Source: an uncultured Salinimicrobium sp.
GTDB taxonomy: Bacteria > Bacteroidota > Bacteroidia > Flavobacteriales > Flavobacteriaceae
DNA length: 12,685 nt
Assembly: GCA_946887025.1 (NCBI GenBank)
Contig: CAMPJY010000071.1
Span: 1-12,685, forward strand
Direction of reading: 5' to 3'
This document shows, one piece after another, positions 7,148 to 12,685 of the stretch (position 1 is its first letter; the number at the start of each line of letters is the position of its first letter). The position numbers and the translations under genes were made by a program. Under the pieces are notes generated by a model, which was not told the DNA's origin, searched no databases, and was given only the letters and a program-made list of their open reading frames with translations.

Positions 7148-7202
7148 ATCTGCAGAAAAATCTGCGCAAATCTGCGTAAAAATCTGCGCAATCTGCGGGA
7201 AA
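7148..7202 (+). repeat. ATCTGCG array, five copies, in the second convergent gap
   Basis: ATCTGCA (7148) is followed by ATCTGCG at 7160, 7170, 7182 and 7191, a spacing of 12, 10, 12 and 9 bp. It ends ATCTGCGGGAAA, identical to 2364-2375. It fills the 88-bp gap 7127-7214 between the acyltransferase and the VOC gene, 21 bp after the stop. No T-tract terminator is seen there. Confidence 0.85.
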
Positions 7203-7214
7203 CCTTTCAGAAAC

Positions 7215-7601
7215 CTATAGGAACGCCTTATCATTAGGCTCCCACAGCTCGATCTTATTCCCATCACAGTCCATGATCCACCCGAATTTTCCCTCCTCCA
7301 CGATCTGTACCTCCTCCATCACCTGCACCCCTTCTGCCTTCAGGGTTTTCATTAATTCCTCCAGGTTCTCCACCCTGTAGTTCATCATGAACTCCTTCTC
7401 AGAAGGCTTGAAATACTCAGTATCCTCCTTAAAAGGGCTCCACTGGGTCGAACAATCGTTTCCATCCTTATCCTTCCACCAGAAGGTACAGCCCCACTGG
7501 TCGGTATTAAGTCCCAGATGTTTGTTATACCATTCCTTTACCGCAGCCGGATCTTTGGTTTTAAAGAATACCCCTCCTATGCCTGTAACCCTGTTTTTCA
7601 T
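7215..7601 (-). CDS. VOC (glyoxalase/bleomycin-resistance fold) protein
   Basis: A 128-residue VOC-superfamily protein with two beta-alpha-beta-beta-beta modules. The first is TGIGGVFFKTKDPAAVKEWYNKHLGL (about 6-31), the second MNYRVENLEELMKTLKAEGV (about 73-92), ending in the strand GNKIELWEP (114-122). E118 sits at the usual last metal ligand. The histidine expected in the first strand is glycine here (GIGGV), and no histidine is seen at the start of the second module. A full metal site is therefore doubtful. Glyoxalase activity should not be inferred. It begins 5 nt after the dehydrogenase stop and is the last gene of the minus-strand run, convergent with the acyltransferase. Substrate unknown. 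Confidence 0.85.
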   Translation of the reverse strand: MKNRVTGIGGVFFKTKDPAAVKEWYNKHLGLNTDQWGCTFWWKDKDGNDCSTQWSPFKEDTEYFKPSEKEFMMNYRVENLEELMKTLKAEGVQVMEEVQIVEEGKFGWIMDCDGNKIELWEPNDKAFL

Positions 7602-7606
7602 ATTTT

Positions 7607-8557
7607 TTATTGTTTAAAAGTCCCGAAAGAAGTAATGATCTTATCGGCTATTGTTTTAGCTAGTTTAATATGAGATTCATTGGTCCAGCCCGCGATATGA
7701 GGGCTGAAGATCACATTCTCCATCAGTAACAGCTCCTGAAGGGCCTCTGGTATTTCGTGATCCGTAAAAAGATGTTCAAAAGAGGACTTTTCGTATTCCA
7801 GTACATCCAGAGCGGCCCCGAGGATCTTTCCGCAGCGCAGGGCTTCTACCAGATCAGCGGTGACCACACTCTTCCCTCTGGCGGTATTCAGGAACCAGAA
7901 ATGATTGGAAAAGCCATCGATAAACTCCTTATTGATGAAGTGATTGGTCTCGGGCGTCCAGGGCGTGTGAAGGCTCAGAACATCCGCCTCCAGCTGTAGT
8001 CTTTTCAGAGACACCTGCTCCGCATATTCATCCCCGACATTTTCTTTGATGTCATGACAGATCACTTTTACATCAAAACCTTTGAGTTTTTTGGCGAAAG
8101 ATTTCCCCATATTCCCATAGCCAATGATGCCCACTGTCTTCCCTTCCAGTTCCACTCCACGGTTCGCTTCCCGGTACCACAGCCCCTCGCGCACCTGTCG
8201 GTCGGCCCTGTTCAGGTTGTTGAACAGCGAAAGCAGCATTCCCAGCGCGTGCTCCCCCACGGCATTTCGGTTTCCTTCAGGAGCAGAAAAAAGGGCGATG
8301 CCTCGTTCCTCGGCATAATCCACATCGATGCTCTCCAGCCCGGCTCCTACCCTTCCCACAAATTTCAGATTAGGCGCCCGGTCGATAAAATCACGATCTA
8401 TATCAAACCTGCTGCGGATGACAATCCCGTCGTACAGCTGCTGATTCTTCAAAACCGCCTCCCGGGTGAGGGTATAGCCTTCAATATTGTTATAGCCAGC
8501 AGCGGCGAGTTTTTTGATCAGGGTTGGATGGTTGCTGTCAACGTGGAGTACGTTCAT
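7607..8557 (-). CDS. NAD-dependent D-2-hydroxyacid dehydrogenase, possibly phosphoglycerate dehydrogenase (SerA-like)
   Basis: A 316-residue D-2-hydroxyacid dehydrogenase that interconverts a 2-hydroxy acid and a 2-oxo acid with NAD. The Rossmann motif TVGIIGYGNMGKSF contains GYGNMG at 146-151. The catalytic trio is R227 (NTARGKS), E256 (DVLEYE) and H287 (SPHIAGW). VGRVGAGLESID and NRNAVGEHALGMLLSL are typical substrate-domain segments. It is the short type without an ACT or ASB regulatory domain. Flavobacterial homologues are often called phosphoglycerate dehydrogenase, but no serC is adjacent, so the serine-pathway role is an inference. An in-frame ATG at 8608 would add 17 residues encoded by a hairpin and by a promoter-like element. 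The start MNVLHVDSNHP at 8557 matches the family and is preferred. It lies 78 nt after mgtE and 5 nt before the VOC gene. Confidence 0.88.
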   Translation of the reverse strand: MNVLHVDSNHPTLIKKLAAAGYNNIEGYTLTREAVLKNQQLYDGIVIRSRFDIDRDFIDRAPNLKFVGRVGAGLESIDVDYAEERGIALFSAPEGNRNAVGEHALGMLLSLFNNLNRADRQVREGLWYREANRGVELEGKTVGIIGYGNMGKSFAKKLKGFDVKVICHDIKENVGDEYAEQVSLKRLQLEADVLSLHTPWTPETNHFINKEFIDGFSNHFWFLNTARGKSVVTADLVEALRCGKILGAALDVLEYEKSSFEHLFTDHEIPEALQELLLMENVIFSPHIAGWTNESHIKLAKTIADKIITSFGTFKQ

Positions 8558-8575
8558 CTGAAAAGAGGGTTTATA

Positions 8576-8608
8576 CAAAGCTAGCGATTTTTCAGCGTAG
8601 AGATGCAA
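8576..8608 (-). promoter_or_regulatory. Candidate promoter of the hydroxyacid dehydrogenase gene
   Basis: Minus-strand TAGCTTTG (8576-8583) matches the Bacteroidota -7 consensus. A TTG at 8606-8608 lies 22 bp upstream and falls inside one arm of the hairpin. The predicted leader is about 12 nt to the ATG at 8557. Motif match only; the gene could also be read through from mgtE. Confidence 0.5.
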
Positions 8609-8628
8609 TGCATTGCGTCTCCCACGCT
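8594..8628. repeat. Imperfect palindrome/hairpin between mgtE and the dehydrogenase
   Basis: The left arm AGCGTAGAGATGCAATG (8594-8610) pairs with the right arm CATTGCGTCTCCCACGCT (8611-8628), with essentially no loop, one G-T pair at the 7th stem position, one T/C difference and one extra base. There is no T-tract on either side, so it is not a standard intrinsic terminator. The core resembles palindromes of the GAGACGCAAT...ATTGCGTCTC type that I recall as dispersed in Bacteroidota and cyanobacteria; that is from memory. It lies 8 bp after the mgtE stop. Confidence 0.8.
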
Positions 8629-8635
8629 CCGTCTT

Positions 8636-9988
8636 CTAAAACCCCAGGATAGCCTTGGCAATGGTAAAATAGATCAGGATCCCGAAGATATCGTTGCTGG
8701 TGGTGATAAAGGGCCCTGTAGCCATGGCGGGATCGATATCCATCCGATCTAAAATGATAGGTACAAAGGTGCCTATCAACGAGGCAATGATAATTACAGA
8801 TACCAAAGAAACCCCGACGGTGAGCCCGAACCAGAAATCGAAACCCAGCAGCAATACTCCCCCAACTATAAGCAGAAACGCAAGCGCCAGCCCATTAAAC
8901 AGGCTCAGCATGATTTCTTTGAGAAGCCTGTTCACCAGGGACCCCCGCAGGGTTTTATTGGCAAGACCCTGCAGCACAATGGCTGAAGATTGTACCCCCA
9001 CATTCCCTGCCATCGCAGCGATCAGGGGCACAAAGAAGAACAAAGCCTGGTGTTCGGCCAGGGCGGCATCAAAAGTTCCGAGTACGGTGACACTCACCAA
9101 CCCTCCCAATAAGGCGAGCACCAGCCAGGGAAGGCGAGCACGGGTGAGGTGCCAGATGGAATCATCGGCCTCCACGTCTTCAGAAATACCCGCCGCCATC
9201 TGGTAATCCTTATCGGCCTCATCCCTGATGAAATCCACCACGTCATCAATGGTGATGCGACCCACGAGCCGCCCCATCTCATCGACTACGGGAATGGCCT
9301 CCAGATCGTATTTCTGCATGATCCGCGCCACTTCCTCGCCTTCGGTATGCACGTTCACGTAATCCACCTTGGGAATATACACATCGCTGATGTTGGCCTT
9401 ACTGGGAGCAGTGAGAAGATCTTTCAGCGAAAGCCTGCCTTTCAGCCTGCCCTTGTCATCAACCACGTAAATGGAATGCACCCGGGTCACATTTTCGGCC
9501 TGGGCGCGCATTTCGCTCATACAGCCGGTCACATTCCAGTTTTCATTCACCTTCACCAGCTCCTTGGCCATCATCCCCCCGGCAGAGTCCTCGTCGTAAC
9601 GCAGCAGCTCCACGATATGTTCCGCGTGCTCCTCGTCCTCCATCTGCTCGATGACCTCCTGCTTTCGCTCTTCAGAAAGTTCAGAGATGATGTCTGCCGC
9701 GTCATCCGTATCCATCTGCTGCAGCTCCTCGGCGATTTCTTTAGCAGAAAGATTGTCCAGAATGCGCTCCCGCATATCCTCCTCCAGCTCCATAAGCGCC
9801 TCAGAGGTCTTTTCGCTGTCGAGAAGTTTGATGATATAGGTCGCCTCATCCAGCTCGAGTTCGTCGATGATCTCAGCGATATCGGCGTGGTGGACCTCCT
9901 CCAGATACAGCTGCAGTTCCTCATCCTTGCCTTCGCGGATGAGGGCCTGGATGTGCTCGATTAATTCATCACTGATCTGAAACTGCAT
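8636..9988 (-). CDS. mgtE: Magnesium transporter MgtE
   Basis: A 450-residue MgtE-family Mg2+ channel of the inner membrane. The cytoplasmic MgtE_N superhelical domain is at about 20-125 (repeated DELELDEAT / [11 protein letters not shown] / [11 protein letters not shown] acidic helices). A CBS pair follows at about 135-260 ([18 protein letters not shown] and [20 protein letters not shown]), which senses cytosolic Mg2+. The plug helix is around 262-285. About five membrane helices run from 287 to 450. Pore signatures are [20 protein letters not shown] (321-340) and [20 protein letters not shown] (416-435), including the conserved aspartate after TTSN. Length is normal. The start at 9988 overlaps the end of rsmA by 20 nt, indicating coupled expression. 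The reading frame begins [13 protein letters not shown], as expected for the phylum. No Mg2+ riboswitch can fit in front of it. Confidence 0.97.
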   Translation of the reverse strand: MQFQISDELIEHIQALIREGKDEELQLYLEEVHHADIAEIIDELELDEATYIIKLLDSEKTSEALMELEEDMRERILDNLSAKEIAEELQQMDTDDAADIISELSEERKQEVIEQMEDEEHAEHIVELLRYDEDSAGGMMAKELVKVNENWNVTGCMSEMRAQAENVTRVHSIYVVDDKGRLKGRLSLKDLLTAPSKANISDVYIPKVDYVNVHTEGEEVARIMQKYDLEAIPVVDEMGRLVGRITIDDVVDFIRDEADKDYQMAAGISEDVEADDSIWHLTRARLPWLVLALLGGLVSVTVLGTFDAALAEHQALFFFVPLIAAMAGNVGVQSSAIVLQGLANKTLRGSLVNRLLKEIMLSLFNGLALAFLLIVGGVLLLGFDFWFGLTVGVSLVSVIIIASLIGTFVPIILDRMDIDPAMATGPFITTSNDIFGILIYFTIAKAILGF

Positions 9989-10808
9989 GTGGCGCTATTT
10001 TTTGGGTCAGCTCAATAAACTGGGTGGTACTTAATTGTTCAGGACGCTGGCCAAATATACTATCTTCTTTTAAATCCTCGGGAAGCTGGAAAATTTTTAA
10101 AGAATTGCGCAAGGTCTTCCTTCGCTGCTGAAATGCGGTCTTTACCACCCTGAAAAAGAGTTTCTCGTCACAGGGCAGGGAGAAATCTTCCCTGCGGACA
10201 AAGCGCAGCACCCCGGAATCCACTTTGGGAGGCGGATTGAATACCGAAGGGGGAACGGTGAACAGATACTCCGCCTCATAAAACGCCTGCACCAGCACCG
10301 ATAGGATGCCATAGGTCTTGCTGCCCTCCTTTTCGCACATCCGCTGGGCCACCTCCTTCTGGAACATTCCGGAAAATTCGGGAATATACTCCCGTAGTTC
10401 CAGCATCTTGAAGACAATCTGACTCGAAATATTGTAGGGGAAGTTCCCGATAATGGCGAACTGCTCCCCCTTGAAAACCGTGGAAATGTCATATTTCAGA
10501 AAATCCTGCTCATGGATCTTGCCCTCCAGCTTGGGGTAGTGTTCGTTCAGATAGGACACACTTTCGGTATCGATTTCAATTACGTGCAGTTCGGGTGCTT
10601 TCTGCAGAAGATATTTGGTGAGCACCCCCATTCCCGGACCGATTTCCAGGACATAGTCATAGCCTTTATAGGAAAGGCTATCAGAAATCCGCTCGGCCAC
10701 CTTTTCATCCTTCAGGAAATGCTGCCCCAGGTGTTTCTTGGCCCGGACCTCGCCTTCCTGAATGAGGTTATGCTCCTTAAAAGGTTTTTTATTGTAATTT
10801 TTTTTCAT
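9969..10808 (-). CDS. rsmA: 16S rRNA (adenine1518-N6/adenine1519-N6)-dimethyltransferase
   Basis: A 279-residue RsmA/KsgA that uses S-adenosylmethionine to dimethylate the two adjacent adenines in the terminal helix of 16S rRNA during small-subunit assembly. Motifs are [11 protein letters not shown] (24-34), the SAM loop [11 protein letters not shown] (54-64), acidic EID (78-80), EQDFLKYD (100-107), and catalytic [16 protein letters not shown] (121-136; motif IV NxPY). FQKEVAQRM and [16 protein letters not shown] follow as the usual C-terminal landmarks. The N-terminal roughly 20 residues are basic and flexible, normal for the family. It starts 13 nt after the DUF4286 gene and its last 20 nt overlap mgtE, so it sits in a tight minus-strand operon. 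Also known as ksgA, linked in other bacteria to kasugamycin sensitivity. Confidence 0.97.
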   Translation of the reverse strand: MKKNYNKKPFKEHNLIQEGEVRAKKHLGQHFLKDEKVAERISDSLSYKGYDYVLEIGPGMGVLTKYLLQKAPELHVIEIDTESVSYLNEHYPKLEGKIHEQDFLKYDISTVFKGEQFAIIGNFPYNISSQIVFKMLELREYIPEFSGMFQKEVAQRMCEKEGSKTYGILSVLVQAFYEAEYLFTVPPSVFNPPPKVDSGVLRFVRREDFSLPCDEKLFFRVVKTAFQQRRKTLRNSLKIFQLPEDLKEDSIFGQRPEQLSTTQFIELTQKIAPHAVSDQ

Positions 10809-10821
10809 TTTGTTCTCTTCT

Positions 10822-11133
10822 TTAGGGAATCTCGCTCACCACCTCCATCTCCGTCCTGAAAGCCACGAATTTTCCTTCATAAGCCTTGGTCCTGCTCCTC
10901 AGGCGCACAGAGTCATCTTCATAGTAACGCTGTAACATTTGCTTACTCTCGGTAGTATATTGGACAGAATAGGTGATCCCACCCATAGGTTCCTCCACCA
11001 TCACCCGACACATCAGCGCCTTAAGGAATTTCCCCGTCGACAGCATCTCGGGAATGTGCTCTTTCTTCATCCACTCCAGCCACGCGTCGTGAACCTCCTC
11101 CTGAATGTTTATGGTGACGTTGTATATGTACAT
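10822..11133 (-). CDS. DUF4286 family protein
   Basis: A 103-residue protein beginning [31 protein letters not shown], which I recognise as DUF4286. It has an alpha/beta pattern like small dimeric alpha-beta barrel (ferredoxin-like) proteins: a first strand (YIYNVTINI), a helix with [13 protein letters not shown] (15-27), a strand with MCRVMVEE and a strand [11 protein letters not shown], then a helix with LQRYYEDD and the C-terminal [14 protein letters not shown]. No signal peptide, membrane segment or obvious catalytic set is seen; the HD/W/H positions resemble heme- or substrate-binding barrel proteins only loosely. The function is unknown. It lies between a TPR gene and rsmA, 13 nt upstream of the latter. 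Its 5' leader (TTTTTAAACAACA then ATG) has no Shine-Dalgarno and follows an 8-bp repeat array. Confidence 0.85.
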   Translation of the reverse strand: MYIYNVTINIQEEVHDAWLEWMKKEHIPEMLSTGKFLKALMCRVMVEEPMGGITYSVQYTTESKQMLQRYYEDDSVRLRSRTKAYEGKFVAFRTEMEVVSEIP

Positions 11134-11146
11134 TGTTGTTTAAAAA

Positions 11147-11194
11147 TTGAAAGATTAAAAGATTGAAAGATGAAAAAATTGAATGATTGAAAGT
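11147..11194. repeat. Six-unit octad array in the leader of the DUF4286 gene
   Basis: Exact 8-bp spacing: TTGAAAGA, TTAAAAGA, TTGAAAGA, TGAAAAAA, TTGAATGA, TTGAAAGT. It starts 14 bp upstream of the DUF4286 ATG and reads as TCTTTCAA units in the transcript sense. It occupies the left part of the 127-bp gap 11134-11260. The stretch 11195-11236 between this and the next array shows nothing I can name. Confidence 0.85.
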
Positions 11195-11236
11195 CACCGT
11201 GGAGGTCAAAATTGCAGGAGGAACAAATTCCCTTCC

Positions 11237-11263
11237 TAACTCTTAACTCTTAACTCTTAACTA
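11237..11263. repeat. TAACTCT heptad array touching the TPR stop codon
   Basis: Three perfect TAACTCT units (11237-11257) are followed by TAAC and the TPR stop codon. On the coding strand it reads AGAGTTA repeated directly after the TAG stop (11261-11263). The period is 7 bp, as in the arrays at 1744 and 2275, but with a different word. Confidence 0.85.
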
Positions 11264-12685
11264 CTCCACCGTCTCCCCCCTCAGTTCCCTGTACTTCTTC
11301 CGGGCATCTACAAAATAAATACTATCGGCGTAATTAAATATAATTATTTCATAAAACTCTTTCGCCCGCTCGGGATCGTGGAGTTGCCCGTTGTAGAGTT
11401 CGGCCAGACGGTAGTGCGCATTGTCGCCAAGGATGCCTTCTTTATGAAACTGGATGATCTTCAGGTAATTTTCTTCGGCCTTGTGAAATTCCCCTTTCTT
11501 CTCAAACAGTTCCGCCTGCTTCAGCAGCGCCTCGTCCTCGATCTTCTGGGCCTTATGGGTTACAAGGACCTCCTCCAGAATGGCGATGGCTTCGTCGTCT
11601 TTCTTCTGAAAGGATAAAAGGTCGGCTTTTGCATAGCCCTTCAGGGCGGCCTGGGTCGAATCCTCAAGAGAATTGTCGCTTATCAGCAGACTCATTTCCA
11701 TGGCGTCGTTCGCAATGAGCTGGGAGGTCGAGGATTTAAGCACGTCCAGCTGGGTCTTGGCCCAGTCGAAATCGCCCTTGAAATAACTCGTCTTTGCCAC
11801 CTTGAAGCGGGCATCCTGGGCCAGGACATCATTCTTCACCATATTCTGCACCTGGGTGTAATAGATGAGCGCCTGATTGAACTTTTCGTCCAGCACCAGG
11901 ATATCGGCCATGCTCATTTTCACGGCAGCTTCCTCAAATTTCCCCGGAGTCCGTTCCAGCAGCTGCCTAAGTTGTTCGAGCGCTTCCTCTGTTTTGCCTT
12001 CGCTGAAGGCGAGGAAATTGGCAAAATCTATCTGCAGGCCTAGGGTATTGGGTCCATTTCCATACAGCGAAAGTATTTTTCTGTACTCCTCCTCAATTTT
12101 TGATAAATCCCCCGGATCGGTGGTTTCCTGGGCCAGGCTAAGTCTGATCTGGTGGGCCTGGAGTTTGATCTCTTCTGAAGGGCTTTCAGCAATGATGAAA
12201 TCCAGGATCTCCTGGGAAGCTTCAGGCGCTTCCTCCTTCGCCATCAGGGACAGCTGAATGATACGGCCCAGATTCTGGCCTGTCCTTCTGAAAATAGCCT
12301 TCTCCTGCATGAAAGCCTTGGAATATTCCCCCTGCTGCACGAACAGCCAGCTTAGCAGCTCATTGTACATCAGGTCCTGGTTCTCCTGCAGCCTCTTCAG
12401 CAGCAATTTCCTGAAAAGGAGGTTGGCTTCGTTCTGAGGATCCTCATTGACATACAGCCCGAAATTCCTGTAAAGCGTAGGCAGGAACTCGGGATTCTTT
12501 TCCAGCAGGTCCAGATAATTGGTGAACATCTTCTCGATTTCCCCCTGTTCCCCGTAGATCCGGGCCAGGTGGACATTGAAATTGGCGTTGGGATTCAGGC
12601 GCATCCCCGATTCATAAGCCTTTACCGCCTGATCCAGCAGGCTGTATTTTTCAAAAGACCTGGCGATGCTGAAGGCGTAGTTAGG
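11261..12685 (-). CDS. Tetratricopeptide repeat protein (N-terminus beyond the right edge)
   Basis: About 474 C-terminal residues of a TPR protein. The frame stays open to the window edge, so the ATG at 12604 is internal. The first visible repeat is complete: PNYAFSIARSFEKYSLLDQA followed by VKAYESGMRLNPN. Further repeats include FNVHLARIYGEQGEIEKMFTN, a divergent middle with TEEALEQLRQLLERTPG and FNQALIYYTQVQ, and a clear C-terminal set from about residue 398 of the visible part (GEFHKAEENYLKII, LAELYNGQLHDPERAKEFYE). It is a helical scaffold for protein contacts, with no enzyme domain visible. The C-terminal TPRs resemble periplasmic YbgF/BamD-like ones, but whether it is exported depends on the missing N-terminus. 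It heads the minus-strand run before DUF4286 and rsmA, separated by a 127-bp gap holding two repeat arrays, so co-transcription is likely but not certain. Confidence 0.85.
   Translation of the reverse strand, partial: PNYAFSIARSFEKYSLLDQAVKAYESGMRLNPNANFNVHLARIYGEQGEIEKMFTNYLDLLEKNPEFLPTLYRNFGLYVNEDPQNEANLLFRKLLLKRLQENQDLMYNELLSWLFVQQGEYSKAFMQEKAIFRRTGQNLGRIIQLSLMAKEEAPEASQEILDFIIAESPSEEIKLQAHQIRLSLAQETTDPGDLSKIEEEYRKILSLYGNGPNTLGLQIDFANFLAFSEGKTEEALEQLRQLLERTPGKFEEAAVKMSMADILVLDEKFNQALIYYTQVQNMVKNDVLAQDARFKVAKTSYFKGDFDWAKTQLDVLKSSTSQLIANDAMEMSLLISDNSLEDSTQAALKGYAKADLLSFQKKDDEAIAILEEVLVTHKAQKIEDEALLKQAELFEKKGEFHKAEENYLKIIQFHKEGILGDNAHYRLAELYNGQLHDPERAKEFYEIIIFNYADSIYFVDARKKYRELRGETVE

Noticed and set aside
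8054..8584. 176-codon plus-strand open frame
   Set aside because: Antisense to the hydroxyacid dehydrogenase with all its catalytic motifs.
8558..8608. Extended N-terminus of the dehydrogenase from an ATG at 8608
   Set aside because: The added 17 residues are encoded by the hairpin and the TAGCTTTG element; homologues begin at the MNVLHVDSNHP start.
8594..8628. Rho-independent terminator after mgtE
   Set aside because: Strong stem but no T-tract on either strand.
9149..9964. 271-codon plus-strand open frame, His/Leu-rich
   Set aside because: Lies fully antisense to mgtE; the translation looks like the complement of acidic helices and matches no family.

Overview
The window looks like chromosomal DNA of a Bacteroidota bacterium, most likely Flavobacteriaceae. 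The gene families point there: the ligase-associated exonuclease/ligase pair, DUF4286 next to rsmA, a monofunctional aspartokinase with the lineage-style KFGGAS motif, and a two-domain acyltransferase. So do start sites with A-rich leaders and no Shine-Dalgarno, and TAnnTTTG-type -7 promoter elements. Base composition looks moderate by eye and was not computed. I see no tRNA, rRNA, CRISPR, prophage or insertion sequence.

Left block (1-2440). A minus-strand pair, a metallo-beta-lactamase-fold exonuclease followed by an ATP-dependent DNA ligase that runs off the left edge, overlaps by ATGA and belongs to a bacterial ligase-associated DNA repair cluster. Divergent from it is a small TerB-like protein. 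Its 3' gap, convergent with fbp, is filled by three different short-period repeat arrays.

Middle block (2440-7126). Fructose-1,6-bisphosphatase (minus) is divergent from a plus-strand operon: a GNAT acetyltransferase, an aspartokinase (ATGA overlap), and a 602-residue fusion of a PlsC-type O-acyltransferase with an OlsB-like N-acyltransferase. The fusion resembles OlsF, which makes aminoacyl lipids. fbp and the operon each have a TAnnTTTG promoter candidate in the shared gap.

Right block (7215-12685). A minus-strand run reads TPR protein (partial) > DUF4286 > rsmA > mgtE > D-2-hydroxyacid dehydrogenase > VOC protein. rsmA and mgtE overlap by 20 nt. A strong imperfect hairpin between mgtE and the dehydrogenase overlaps a candidate promoter for the latter.

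The most unusual signal is noncoding. Every gap longer than about 75 bp, except the fbp/GNAT promoter region, holds degenerate tandem arrays with an exact period of 7, 8 or about 10-12 bp, or a hairpin. Most begin at or just after a stop codon. The word families differ (GGAAGTC, TCTTGNN, TCCAAAT, ATCTGCG, ACGCAGAGGA, TTGAAAGA, TAACTCT) but the format is shared. I know of no named element covering these in Bacteroidota.
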